The notes beneath the pieces are model-generated. The model searched no databases. It worked only from the letters and a program-made list of their open reading frames with translations, and had not been told where the DNA came from. The translations under genes and the position numbers were made by a program. From Pseudomonas subflava (GTDB lineage Bacteria > Pseudomonadota > Gammaproteobacteria > Pseudomonadales > Pseudomonadaceae), in the NCBI RefSeq assembly GCF_023823685.1, contig NZ_JAMXBF010000003.1:124001-188000 (forward strand): 64,000 nucleotides of DNA. The letters run 5' to 3'. Within the stretch, counting starts at the first letter, position 1, and every line of letters begins with the position of its first letter. This document shows positions 26,878 to 36,084 of this stretch, one piece after another.

Positions 26878-28805
26878 TACCAGTCCAGCGACAGGCTCAG
26901 GCCGATGCCGTGCAGGTCGTCGCCGGCCTTGCGGTAGTCGTAGCCGACCTGCAGCGCCAGGTCCGGCGCCAGGCGCTGGCGCAGGCCGACGCTGGCGCGA
27001 GTCTGGTCGCGCTCCAGGGCCGCGCCAACCAGGCTGAAGTCGACACCCGCGACGCTGTTGAGCGCCATGTCCACCTCCTGCTCGTCGTCCTCAAACTCGC
27101 GCTCGCGCACCACCTCGCCGAACAGTTCGGCATCGTCGGCCAGGGCGAAGCGCGCCTGCAGGCCAACGCCCAGGCGCTGCGAATCCAGACGTTGGTCGTC
27201 ATAGTTCAGGGCCGTGGAACTGGCGCCGTCTTCGCGATAGCCGTCCACCTCGATGCGCGCCACGTCGGCGCTGACGAAAGGCGCCAGGCGCAGACGCTCG
27301 GCCGGGCTCAGCTCGATGCCGATGCGACCGCCCAGGGCCAGCACCCGGCCCTCGGTGTCGCCGCGCTCGGTACGGGTGGTGCGGCCGAGGGCGAAGCGGC
27401 GCTTGAGGTCGTGGTAGTCCAGGTAGCCGGCGCTCAGGCTCAGGTCGCCCCACAGTAGGCCGTCCTGGTACTGGGCGAACGCGCCGGCCAGGTAGCTGCG
27501 CAGGCCGTAGTCGGAGTCGCGCGCGCCGAGCTCCAGGTCCTGCTGCTGCACGTCCAGGCTCAGGCCGAGGCGCCAGTGCTCATCGAGGCGGTAGCTGGCG
27601 CCGGCGCCCAGGCTCTCGCCATGACCGTCGCCGGCCGCGGCGGTGTCGTCGCCGTCGTAGTCGCTGCGCTGGCTGCTGCCGGAGACGAAGCCGCGCCACT
27701 TGCCCCGGGCCTGCCAATCGCCCCAGTCAGCCAGCCATTGCCGGCGCAGCTGTTCGCGGCTGCCGCGCAGGGCCGACTCGGCCGCCTGCGGCAGCAGGCC
27801 GATCTCCCAGGGCGCGGCGAGAATCGACAATCCCTGGTCGGCGAGGATGCGCTGCATGGCGGTGCTGGGGTGGACCACGTCGGCGTAGATCAGCCGGTCT
27901 GGGTCGGGCGTGGCGCCGCCGATGCCGTACACCGGGTTGATCGCGGCGCAGCCGGAGAAGCAGGTGCCGAGCAAGTTCTGCGTCGGGTCGAAACCGAAGG
28001 CGGCCGGGTCGGCCAGCACCTCGCGGTACAGCAGCGGCACGTTGAGCGGGATGACCTCGGCCGGCACGGCGCCGAGCTGCGCTGCCAGCTCGGCGTTGAA
28101 GCTGGCCGCCTGGGCCTGCTGGGCGACGTTGGGCAAACCGCCGGTGACCGGGCTGGCCACGTCCACCAGCAGCGGCACCATGAAGTAGCGCCCGCCCGCC
28201 GCCTGCAGCGCGCGCACGCCGCCGACCAGGCGCCCGGCCGCGGCGCGGGCGCTGGCATCGTCGGTGATCAGCCCCTGGAGGAAGTCGTTGCCGCCGCCGT
28301 TGAGGTAGAACAGGGTGTTCGGGTCGACGCTCAGGCCACGGTTGCGCAGATCGACCAGGTAACCGTCGCGCTGGCGGATCAGCGGGTCGCTGTAATTGAG
28401 GCCGGCGCGCACCTGGGAGCCGCCGATGCCGGTGACCGGGTCGTACGCGCCGGTGATCGAGTTGTAGATCTGCTCGGTGCGGTAGCCGCCGACCGCCCAG
28501 TTGTTGCCGTCGGGCTGCCCGCTGAGCGCGCGCACCAGATTGGTCGAGGCCACCTGCGGGGCCAGCCCCAGACCGTCGTTGATCAGCATCGGCGAGGTCG
28601 AGCCGTAGGCCTCGCCGACGCCATAGGTCGGCCCGACGCGGTTGGTGTGGCGCACCGGGTTGCTCGGCGCGGCGGCCTCGGGGCGCTGGCCGGCGTCGCT
28701 CAGGCTATCGCCGAACACCACCATGCCGCTGTAGGCGCCGGCCTCGACATAGGTGGCGGTGGCCAGCAGGCAGGCGTACGCGAGGGGAGTCATTAGTCGC
28801 TTCAT
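26877..28805 (-). CDS. estA: EstA autotransporter esterase (GDSL)
   Basis: 642 residues (P. aeruginosa EstA is about the same). A signal peptide (MKRLMTPLAYACLLATATYVEA) is followed by an SGNH/GDSL esterase domain: nucleophile S34 in VFGDSLSD, block III GGGNDF, and the catalytic D and H in YADVVHPSTAMQ. From about residue 370 an autotransporter beta-barrel of alternating strands ends in LSLSLDW. In P. aeruginosa the cell-surface esterase affects rhamnolipid production, motility and biofilm. AAGGGA precedes ATG 28805. It lies downstream of the phosphoethanolamine transferase gene on the same strand, 165 bp away. Confidence 0.95.
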   Translation of the reverse strand: MKRLMTPLAYACLLATATYVEAGAYSGMVVFGDSLSDAGQRPEAAAPSNPVRHTNRVGPTYGVGEAYGSTSPMLINDGLGLAPQVASTNLVRALSGQPDGNNWAVGGYRTEQIYNSITGAYDPVTGIGGSQVRAGLNYSDPLIRQRDGYLVDLRNRGLSVDPNTLFYLNGGGNDFLQGLITDDASARAAAGRLVGGVRALQAAGGRYFMVPLLVDVASPVTGGLPNVAQQAQAASFNAELAAQLGAVPAEVIPLNVPLLYREVLADPAAFGFDPTQNLLGTCFSGCAAINPVYGIGGATPDPDRLIYADVVHPSTAMQRILADQGLSILAAPWEIGLLPQAAESALRGSREQLRRQWLADWGDWQARGKWRGFVSGSSQRSDYDGDDTAAAGDGHGESLGAGASYRLDEHWRLGLSLDVQQQDLELGARDSDYGLRSYLAGAFAQYQDGLLWGDLSLSAGYLDYHDLKRRFALGRTTRTERGDTEGRVLALGGRIGIELSPAERLRLAPFVSADVARIEVDGYREDGASSTALNYDDQRLDSQRLGVGLQARFALADDAELFGEVVREREFEDDEQEVDMALNSVAGVDFSLVGAALERDQTRASVGLRQRLAPDLALQVGYDYRKAGDDLHGIGLSLSLDW

Positions 28806-28970
28806 GTCCCTTTCCCTTGTTCTTGTTGTGATGGGCAAGCGGCGGGAATGTAGGGACAGCGGCAGGGCCTGCACCATCGCCCGGTGCAAATTCCCTCCTA
28901 AGACTGAAACGCCGCGCGACGGACTACTCCATCGGCGCGGCGCTCGTTCCTGCGGGGGATCGACCTTGTG

Positions 28971-30725
28971 CTAGAGCGGCTGCGCGCCGCCCTTGGGCGG
29001 CTCCTGCCGGGCCACCTCGGCATCGCTGGCTTTCGGCCGGATCAGGCTGAAGTCGATCAGGTTCTGCGGCCGCTGCGGGTTGCCGATCAGCAGCGGCCGC
29101 GGCTTGAACTCGGCGGCGACCAGGCTGCGACTGCGGTCGTGTTCGGCGAAGTCCAGGCCGGCCAGGTCCGCCCAGGTGTGCACCAGGGCCGAGCTGCTGA
29201 ACGGCCGCGCCAGCGCCTGGCGATAGTCGCGCGCCTGCCATTTCGGCGAGTTCCACAGGATGAACGGGATGGTGTACATGGGCCCGGTCGGCGCCGCCTC
29301 GTTGCGCCCCAGCACCTGCGGCTGCCGGGCGTCGAACACCGCCTCGCCGTGATCGGAGAGGTACAGCAGGAAGCCGTTGGGGTCGGTGGCGGCGAAGCGC
29401 TCGATCAGGCTGGAGACGACGAAATCGTTGTACAGCACGGCGTTGTCGTAGGCGTTGTAGGTCGGCAGCTGGTCGTCGCTGACGTGCTCGGGCACGCCGC
29501 TGCGGTCGGCGAAGCGCTCGTACTCCGGCGGGTAGCGATAGCGGTAGCTCATGTGCGTGCCGAGCAGGTGCACCACCACGAACTTGCGCGGCGCCGTATC
29601 GGCCAGCACCTTGGCGAAAGGCTCGAGCACATCGCCGTCGTACTGGCGGGCGTTCTGCTCGCGGTTGTTGTTCAGGTAGAACTGCTCGTCCGCCTGCTTG
29701 GAGAAAGTGGTGAGCATGGTGTTGCGCTTGGTGATGGTCTGCTGGTTGGTGATCCAGTAGGTCTTGTAGCCGGCCTGCTTCATCACGCTGACCAGCGACG
29801 GCGTGTTCAGGTGCGCGTCGGGGTTTTCTTGGTCGGCGAAGGTCAGCACCTGCTGCAGCGCCTCGATGGTGTAGGGCCGCGGCGTGACCGCGCCGGTGAA
29901 CACCTGCAACTGGTCGCGCAGCTTGTCCAGCTGCGGCGTGGTCGGGCGGCCATAGCCGTACAGGCTCATGCGCTGGCGATTGGTCGACTCGCCGATGACC
30001 AGCACGAGCGTCGCCGGCTGCCCGGCATGGGCGTCGCGCAGGTCGGTCAGCGGCGCGATGCGCTGACGCCCTTCCAGCAGCGCCTGCATGTTGGCCAGCT
30101 GCGTGCGGTACTGGCGATAGCCGACCACCAGCTGCCAGGGCGTGGCCGGCTCGATGCGCTCCTCGAAATTCTCCAGCGCCGCCAGGGTGCTGTCGTGCTT
30201 GCTGAACTGGCGTATCGCCGGATAACCGACCGAGGCGAACAGCAGAAAGGCCGATGCCAGCAGTGCTCCGGGCCGCGACAGGTACACCGGGCGCACCCTG
30301 CGCCACAGCAGCCAGGCGCCGAGGCCGTAGAGCAGGAAGGCCGGCACCATCCACCCGGCGAAGTACTGCGCCAGGTATTCGCTGCCCTCGCTGACGTTGG
30401 ACTCGAAGAGGATGAAGATCACGCTCTGCGAGAACTCCTGCCCGTAGATCAGGAAGTAGCCGAATCCGGCCAGCGAGCAGAGCCACAGCGGCACGCCGAT
30501 CAGCCCCGCCAGCAGCCGCGCCCGCGCCGGAAACAGCAGCAGCGGCACCAGCCACAGCAGGCTCAGCAACAGCGACTGGCGCAACCCGGAGAAGCCGGCG
30601 CTGTCGCTGGCGTAGATCAGGATCTGGGTGACACCCGAGAAGTACCAGAAAAACAGAAAGGCCCAGCCCAGGCCGGCCCAGTCGATGCCGGCACGGGAGG
30701 CACCGGCGCGTTGCACGTTCGTCAT
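28971..30725 (-). CDS. phosphoethanolamine transferase (CptA/EptC-like)
   Basis: 584 residues. Five membrane helices lie in the first 190 residues, followed by a periplasmic alkaline-phosphatase-fold domain with VIGESTNRQRMSLYGYGRPTTPQLD (metal-binding glutamate), the nucleophile threonine region PRPYTIEALQQV, HLLGTHMSYRYRYP and YLSDHGEAVFDA. These enzymes transfer phosphoethanolamine from phosphatidylethanolamine to lipid A or core heptose. The sequence resembles the core-modifying CptA branch more than EptA, although which acceptor is used cannot be read from sequence. ATG 30725 was chosen over the adjacent upstream GTG. Confidence 0.87.
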   Translation of the reverse strand: MTNVQRAGASRAGIDWAGLGWAFLFFWYFSGVTQILIYASDSAGFSGLRQSLLLSLLWLVPLLLFPARARLLAGLIGVPLWLCSLAGFGYFLIYGQEFSQSVIFILFESNVSEGSEYLAQYFAGWMVPAFLLYGLGAWLLWRRVRPVYLSRPGALLASAFLLFASVGYPAIRQFSKHDSTLAALENFEERIEPATPWQLVVGYRQYRTQLANMQALLEGRQRIAPLTDLRDAHAGQPATLVLVIGESTNRQRMSLYGYGRPTTPQLDKLRDQLQVFTGAVTPRPYTIEALQQVLTFADQENPDAHLNTPSLVSVMKQAGYKTYWITNQQTITKRNTMLTTFSKQADEQFYLNNNREQNARQYDGDVLEPFAKVLADTAPRKFVVVHLLGTHMSYRYRYPPEYERFADRSGVPEHVSDDQLPTYNAYDNAVLYNDFVVSSLIERFAATDPNGFLLYLSDHGEAVFDARQPQVLGRNEAAPTGPMYTIPFILWNSPKWQARDYRQALARPFSSSALVHTWADLAGLDFAEHDRSRSLVAAEFKPRPLLIGNPQRPQNLIDFSLIRPKASDAEVARQEPPKGGAQPL

Positions 30726-30920
30726 CACAACCCCACGGCGAAACGGGAGAACCCCTTATCGCCGGGCAATCTGCCCGAGCGGGCGTGAAAACAGTGTCAA
30801 CTGATTGAAATGTTGGCCGGCTGTTCAGAAACGGCGCGTACCCTGGATAGTTGTCGCCCGCCGCCAGTGAAGCCGTTCCACCGAACTGTGCCGAACGGCG
30901 CCTCGGCTCGGACCGCGCCG

Positions 30921-32981
30921 TCACTCCAGATGAAAGCGCGCCGTGTTCTGCGCCAGGGCGCGGCTGCCTTCGCCGAGGCGGTCGGCCACGCCGTGCACGG
31001 CCTGGGCGCCGTGCAGCAGGCTGGCGGCGGCCTGGTCGACCTGCTGGATATTGCCGCTGACCTCCTCCGCCGTGGCCGCCTGCTGCTCAACGGCGGTGGC
31101 GATCTGCGCGATCATGTCGCTGACCCGCTGCACCGCGCCGGCAATTTCGCCCAGGTGGTCGCCCAACTCAGTGACCGCGCCGGCGTCGACCTCGGCCTGG
31201 CTGCAGGCGCTCTGCATCAGCTCTACGGATTGAAGGACAACGCGCTGCAGCGCCTCGACCGTGGCGCTGATCTCGCGGGTCGACTCCTGGGTGCGCTGCG
31301 ACAGCGAGCGCACCTCGTCGGCCACCACGGCGAAGCCGCGGCCCTGCTCGCCGGCGCGGGCCGCCTCGATGGCGGCGTTGAGCGCCAGCAGGTTGGTCTG
31401 CTCGGCGATGCCCTTGATCACGTCCACCACCCGGTCGATCTGCTGGGCCTGCTCGCGCAATTCGCCGAGCGCCGCGGCGGTGTCGCCCAGGCGCGCGGTG
31501 AGCTGGCGCATGCTGGCGGTGGTCTGCTGGCTGCGCTGGTTGCTCTGCTCGGCCACATGGCGGGTCTGGGTGGCGTCCTGGGCCGCCAGCTCGCAGTTCT
31601 CCGCCACGCTCTGCGCGGTGGCGGCCATCTGCGTGGCGGCGGCGGCGATCTGGCTGACCTGCTGCTGTTGCTGCTCCACCGCCTGCAGCGCCGTCCGGGC
31701 CTGGTCGCCGAGGGTGAGCACGGTGTCGCCGAGCTCGGCGCTCTCGCGATTGACGCCCTGCAGTGAGCCGCGCAATTGCCCCACGGCGTCGTTCAGCGCG
31801 GCGCCGATCAGCGCCAGCTCGTCCTTGCCATGCACGGTGACATGCCGGCGCAGGTCGCCGTCGCGCAGGGACTGGGCCAGCGAGGTGATGCGCCGGCTGC
31901 TGCCGCGAATCGACACCTGCAGGCAGACCAGGGCGTAGAGCGCCAGCGCCACCAGCACGCCGAAGGCGCCGAGGGTGATGATCAGCGCGCGCAGGGCCTT
32001 GGCCCGGTATTGGCCGAGGCGGGCATCGAGGGCGTCGAGGGTGGCGCGTTGCAGCGCCTCGGCGTGCTGCTGGGCCGCGTCCATGCCGCGCTCGAAGGTG
32101 GCCATGTCGAGCTGGATGCCGCCGTCGCCATACATCTTCTGGTCCAGCTGGGCCAGCCACTCATCGAGGCCGGCCAGGCTCTGGGCGTAGGCCTGGGTCC
32201 AGGCCAACAGCGACTTCGGCAGCTCGCCCTCCAGGCGCTCGCCGAGCTTGCCCAGCTGCTGCCGCGACTCGCCGGTGGCGGCGCGGATCTCGCGCAGCTG
32301 CAGGCGGCTCTGCAGGCTGAACTGACCGGCCGCCACGGCGCCCTGGCCGACGCTGGCGAGCACGCCGAGGCGCTGCTGCAGGCCCGGCGAGTCTTCGGTG
32401 GCCAGCTGCATCAGCAGGTAGGTCTCCAGCCAGGGATCGAGGATCAGGCCGCTCTCGGTGGCGATCTGCTCGCGCAGCGCGCCGAGACGTTGCAGCGCGT
32501 TGCTGAAGCGGTCGTAGGCGTCCGGCCACCAGCCGATGCTGCCGAGGGCCTGGGCGCGCAAACCGTCGCGCTCGGCCTGCAGCGCGCCGAGGCTGTCGCG
32601 CGCCTGTTCGCTGGCGCCCTCGGCGACCAGCACTTGCTGCAGGTCCTGCAGCGCCTGGTCCAGCTCGGCCTCGCTCTGTTGCAGACGCGCAATCGCCGCC
32701 TGGGTCTCGGCACTGGCCTGGCGGTCGCGCTCGGTGGATTTCCAGCGGGCGGTGAGATTGCGCTGGCGAATCAGCAGTTGTTCGACCCGGTCCAGCACCT
32801 GCAGCTGCAGCACGCCGGAATGCTCACCGTCGACTACCTTGAGCTTGCCCAGGTAGTTGTCGCTGATCGACCAGGCCGCGTAGGCCAGCGGCAGGATGAA
32901 CAGCAGCGCCAGCAACTGGAACTTGCGGGCGAAGCTGAAATTCTCGAGAGCGTTGACCCCGGGCAGCAACAGCGCATTCAT
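30921..32981 (-). CDS. methyl-accepting chemotaxis protein with large periplasmic domain
   Basis: 686 residues. TM1 (about 24-44), a periplasmic helical region of about 300 residues ([36 protein letters not shown]), TM2 (about 335-357), HAMP, and the signalling hairpin [20 protein letters not shown] then [14 protein letters not shown]. The ligand domain is much longer than a simple four-helix bundle and resembles nitrate/nitrite-sensing (NIT) or other all-helical modules, though I cannot assign it firmly. AGGAG precedes ATG 32981. It stands alone and has no adjacent che genes. Confidence 0.93.
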   Translation of the reverse strand: MNALLLPGVNALENFSFARKFQLLALLFILPLAYAAWSISDNYLGKLKVVDGEHSGVLQLQVLDRVEQLLIRQRNLTARWKSTERDRQASAETQAAIARLQQSEAELDQALQDLQQVLVAEGASEQARDSLGALQAERDGLRAQALGSIGWWPDAYDRFSNALQRLGALREQIATESGLILDPWLETYLLMQLATEDSPGLQQRLGVLASVGQGAVAAGQFSLQSRLQLREIRAATGESRQQLGKLGERLEGELPKSLLAWTQAYAQSLAGLDEWLAQLDQKMYGDGGIQLDMATFERGMDAAQQHAEALQRATLDALDARLGQYRAKALRALIITLGAFGVLVALALYALVCLQVSIRGSSRRITSLAQSLRDGDLRRHVTVHGKDELALIGAALNDAVGQLRGSLQGVNRESAELGDTVLTLGDQARTALQAVEQQQQQVSQIAAAATQMAATAQSVAENCELAAQDATQTRHVAEQSNQRSQQTTASMRQLTARLGDTAAALGELREQAQQIDRVVDVIKGIAEQTNLLALNAAIEAARAGEQGRGFAVVADEVRSLSQRTQESTREISATVEALQRVVLQSVELMQSACSQAEVDAGAVTELGDHLGEIAGAVQRVSDMIAQIATAVEQQAATAEEVSGNIQQVDQAAASLLHGAQAVHGVADRLGEGSRALAQNTARFHLE

Positions 32982-33143
32982 CGTCGAACTCCTGAATCGG
33001 ACGAAACTGCGAAACTCGTGACCTAGCAAATGCCGAGCCACGCCTGCGCCGCTTCGAGACTTCCGTAGTTATCGGAAGCCTCGCCGACTTCGTGAGGGTA
33101 ACGGTAGAAGGCAATGCGCCATCAAGGTGCGAAAACGCGCCAT

Positions 33144-34568
33144 TCACTCGTCGAACTGACCGAGATCCTGACGCAACGCGCCGGCCAGCGCCTGGAAGCC
33201 GTGCAGCAGCAGCGAGTCGTCGTGCGAGGCGTTGCTGACGCTGGCGCGGACGAACTGCGGTACGGCGGCGCGACCGACGGCGAAGGCCTCGGCGGTGGCG
33301 ATCAGGCAGTTCTTCAGCTTCAGGTCCACTTCCACGTCCGAGGCGCGCCAGGGCTCGGGCACCTCGATCCAGAAGTGCGGGCACTGGGGATGAGTGCGAT
33401 AGCTCAGGCCCTCCAGCTGGCCCTGCACCAGCGCCTTGCGCCGGCCGATCTCGGCCACTTGCTGACGCAGCAGCTGGTCGGCGACGCCGCTGTCGATCCA
33501 GTGGGTAGCCAGCTCCATGGCCAGCGGCGTGGCCATCCAGCAACTGGCGCGCAGGGTGGCCGAGATGCGTCCGACCAGGGTCGCCGGCGCATGCAGATAG
33601 CCGACCCGCAGGCCGGCGGCCATGGCCTTGCTCAGGCTGCCGATCAGGATGCTGCGTTCCGGCGCGTAGACGCTCAGGGGCGGCGGGCGATCGGCCACCA
33701 GCACCGCGTGGGCCTCGTCCTCGACGATCAGCAGGTTGTGCTCGCGGCACACCGCGGCGACGGCTTCGCGGCGGCTGGCGGACATCACGCCGGTGGTCGG
33801 GTTCTGCAGGGTCGGCGTGCAGTACAGCGCGGTGACGCGGTTGTGCCGGCACAGCTCGTCGAGGGACTCGGGGATCAGGCCTTCCTCGTCCATCGTCGCG
33901 CCGAGCAGCTTGATGCCGAGCATGCGCGCGGCGGTGATCAGGCCCGGGTAGGTGAGCTGCTCGGTGACCAGCGTGTCGCCGGCCCGCAGCAGCGCCATCA
34001 GGGTGCAGAGCAGGCCGTGCTGGCCGCCGTTGACGCACAGCACCTGCTCGGCCTGGGGCTGGAAGTCGCCATGGGCCAGCCAGTGCGCACCGGCCTGGCG
34101 ATAGCGCGGCAGGCCGGCATCCGGGGTGTAGAGGGTCAGCTCGGCCAGGGTGCGCGGGTCGCGCGCCAGGTCCGCCAGGCTTTGCGCCAGCAGACTGGTC
34201 TCCAGACCGGGGATGTGCATGTTGCGGCTCATGTCGAACTGCTCCGGCCGCTCCTCCACGAAGTTGCTGAAGCCGGCGTCGCGCTTGCGCTCCAGGTCGC
34301 GCTGGCGGACGAAGGTGCCGTCGCCGATGCGCGCCACCACCAGGCCCATGCGCTCCAGTTCGGCGTAGGCACGGCTGACAGTGCCGATGGTCACGCCGAG
34401 GCGATCGGCCAGATGGCGGTGCGGCAGCAGCTTGGCGCCTCCCTCGAGACTGCCCTCCAGAATGCGCGCCTGCAGGGCCTCGGCCAGGCGCTTGTACTTG
34501 GCGCCATGGCCCGAGCTTAGGGCCTCTCGAAGAATTGACACCGTGTCAATAATTGGTTTGACAGCCAT
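33144..34568 (-). CDS. MocR-family (GntR/aminotransferase) transcriptional regulator
   Basis: 474 residues: a GntR winged helix (about 20-85; HLADRLGVTIGTVSRAYAELERMGLV) joined to a fold-type I aminotransferase-like domain (GGQHGLLCTLMALLRAGD; YCTPTLQNPTTGVM; ILIGSLSKAMAAGLRVGY, where the lysine is the probable PLP site). MocR proteins sense PLP or amino-acid/PLP adducts. It is divergent, across 91 bp, from the EamA-JAMM-E1 operon and is its likely regulator. GGA precedes ATG 34568; an upstream ATG at 34589 is less well placed. Two palindromes (34534-34550 inside the gene and 34598-34613 in the spacer) are candidate operators. Confidence 0.92.
   Translation of the reverse strand: MAVKPIIDTVSILREALSSGHGAKYKRLAEALQARILEGSLEGGAKLLPHRHLADRLGVTIGTVSRAYAELERMGLVVARIGDGTFVRQRDLERKRDAGFSNFVEERPEQFDMSRNMHIPGLETSLLAQSLADLARDPRTLAELTLYTPDAGLPRYRQAGAHWLAHGDFQPQAEQVLCVNGGQHGLLCTLMALLRAGDTLVTEQLTYPGLITAARMLGIKLLGATMDEEGLIPESLDELCRHNRVTALYCTPTLQNPTTGVMSASRREAVAAVCREHNLLIVEDEAHAVLVADRPPPLSVYAPERSILIGSLSKAMAAGLRVGYLHAPATLVGRISATLRASCWMATPLAMELATHWIDSGVADQLLRQQVAEIGRRKALVQGQLEGLSYRTHPQCPHFWIEVPEPWRASDVEVDLKLKNCLIATAEAFAVGRAAVPQFVRASVSNASHDDSLLLHGFQALAGALRQDLGQFDE
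34534..34550. promoter_or_regulatory. 17-bp palindrome in the 5' coding region of the MocR gene
   Basis: ATTGACACCGTGTCAAT, a perfect 8-1-8 palindrome starting 18 bp inside the gene. A second TTGACA (34558-34563) follows 23 bp after the first, about two helical turns, as in direct-repeat sites of MocR proteins. Candidate autoregulatory site. Confidence 0.5.
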
Positions 34569-34597
34569 TTTCCGTCCAAATAGCCTCATCGGCCAGT

Positions 34598-34613
34598 ATC
34601 AATCGCGATTGAT
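34598..34613. promoter_or_regulatory. 16-bp perfect palindrome between the divergent MocR and EamA genes
   Basis: ATCAATCGCGATTGAT, 30 bp before the MocR start codon and 46 bp before the EamA start. Well placed to control both directions. Confidence 0.55.
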
Positions 34614-34659
34614 TCCCGCGAATTAGGGTTCAATTCGGCAGAAACGAAGGATTGTCATC

Positions 34660-35604
34660 ATGCCAATGTCAGCGGTGATTGAAAACACCGGTAAAAACCG
34701 GAAGTACTGGCTGAGCGCGCTGGTTACCAGCCTGCTGTTCCTGATCGTCTGCCTGAGCTGGGGCACGACCTGGCTCGGCATCAAGATCGCCGTGGAGACC
34801 GTGCCGCCGCTGACCGCCTCGGGCCTGCGCTTCCTCATCGCCTTTCCGCTGTTCATCTGCTTCGCCCTGATCCGCGGCGACTCAATCTTCTTCCCGCGCA
34901 GCCACCGGGGCTTCTTCGTCTTCGTCACCCTGTGCTACTTCAGCCTGCCCTACTACCTGCTCAACTACGGCGAGACCCATGTGTCGTCAGGCCTCACCGC
35001 GCTGCTGTTCAGCTGCATGCCGGTGTTCATCCTGATCTTCTCCGCGCTGTTCCTGCGCGAGCGCATCTACCTGTCGCAGGTGATGGGCATCGGCATCGGC
35101 TTCGCCAGCCTGTTCATGATCCTGCGCAGCCAGGGCCTGAGCCTGGCCCACGACGAATTCGCCGGGGTGCTGGCGATTCTCGCCGCCGCGGTGATGCACG
35201 CCCTGTGCTACGTGGTGACCAAGAAGAAGGGCGCGGACATCAGCGTCATCACCTACAACACCCTGCCCATCGGCCTGGCCGGGCTGATGCTGTTCCTCGT
35301 CGGCCTGGGCGTGGAGCAGCCGGACTTCGCCGGCATCAGCGCACGTTCCTGGTGGGCGCTGACCTACCTGGGCCTGTGCGCCTCGGTGGGCGGCTTCATC
35401 GTCTACTTCTTCCTGCTCAAGCGCCTGAGCCCGGTGATCCTCTCGTTCGTCTTCATCATCTTCCCGGTGTTCGCCGTGATCGTCGGCTCCTGGTACGAGG
35501 GCCTGCCGATCTCCCGCGACCTCGCGCTGTACTCCGCCCTGCTGCTGGCCGGCTTCGCCATCACCAAGGTGCCGGTGGAAAGACTGCTGGCGAAGAAGGA
35601 CTAG
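34660..35604 (+). CDS. EamA-family (DMT) exporter
   Basis: 314 residues with ten helices in two EamA repeats (LSWGTTWLGIKIAVETVPPLTASGLRFLIAF; SAVITYNTLPIGLAGLM). Such proteins (YdeD/EamA) export cysteine pathway intermediates such as O-acetylserine and cysteine, or other amino acids. AAGGA lies eight bases before ATG 34660. First gene of the sulfur-carrier operon and divergent from the MocR gene; the JAMM gene begins four bases after its stop. Export of the pathway product or an overflow intermediate is the likely role. Confidence 0.88.
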   Translation: MPMSAVIENTGKNRKYWLSALVTSLLFLIVCLSWGTTWLGIKIAVETVPPLTASGLRFLIAFPLFICFALIRGDSIFFPRSHRGFFVFVTLCYFSLPYYLLNYGETHVSSGLTALLFSCMPVFILIFSALFLRERIYLSQVMGIGIGFASLFMILRSQGLSLAHDEFAGVLAILAAAVMHALCYVVTKKKGADISVITYNTLPIGLAGLMLFLVGLGVEQPDFAGISARSWWALTYLGLCASVGGFIVYFFLLKRLSPVILSFVFIIFPVFAVIVGSWYEGLPISRDLALYSALLLAGFAITKVPVERLLAKKD

Positions 35605-35608
35605 CGCC

Positions 35609-36061
35609 ATGACCGACATGGACGTCCTCGATCACCAAGCCCTGCAGACCATCTATCGCCACGCCGCCGAGACCTATCCCGAGGAATGCTGCGGCTTCGT
35701 CTTCGCCGACGCCCGCGTGCACTGCGGCGAGAACATCCAGAACCGGCTCAACCGGCTCGATCCCGAGGTGTACCGGCGCAGCGCCGCCAACGGCTACACC
35801 TTCGCCGTGGCCGACACCCTGCTGCTCAACCACAGCCTGCGCGGCGACAACCCGGTGCGGGTCATCTACCACTCGCACCCCGACGTCGGCGCCTATTTCA
35901 GCCGCGAAGACGAGGACAAGGCGCTGTTCATGGGCCAGCCCATCCATCCCGTCGCCTACCTGGTGGTGGATGTGCGCGCCGGCGAGGCGCGCGGCGCCAA
36001 GCTGTTCGAGTGGAGCGGAGAAGAATTCGTCTGCAGCCGGGAATTCCCCGGCTCCCCTTAA
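35609..36061 (+). CDS. JAMM (M67) metallopeptidase, Mec+-like
   Basis: 150 residues. The full JAMM zinc signature is present: E26 in YPEECCGF, H88-S-H90-P in YHSHPDVGAYFS, S98 and D101. Small bacterial JAMM peptidases such as Mec+ and QbsD cut after the diglycine of ubiquitin-like sulfur carriers, releasing cysteine or unmasking the C-terminus. The ATG lies four bases after the EamA stop, and the Ubl-E1 gene follows 23 bp later. Probable tasks are to cut the carrier from its fused E1 and/or to release the amino acid built on it. An internal ATG at 35618 is an alternative start. Confidence 0.93.
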   Translation: MTDMDVLDHQALQTIYRHAAETYPEECCGFVFADARVHCGENIQNRLNRLDPEVYRRSAANGYTFAVADTLLLNHSLRGDNPVRVIYHSHPDVGAYFSREDEDKALFMGQPIHPVAYLVVDVRAGEARGAKLFEWSGEEFVCSREFPGSP

Positions 36062-36084
36062 CGGCCTGCAAAAGGAGTTTGGCT

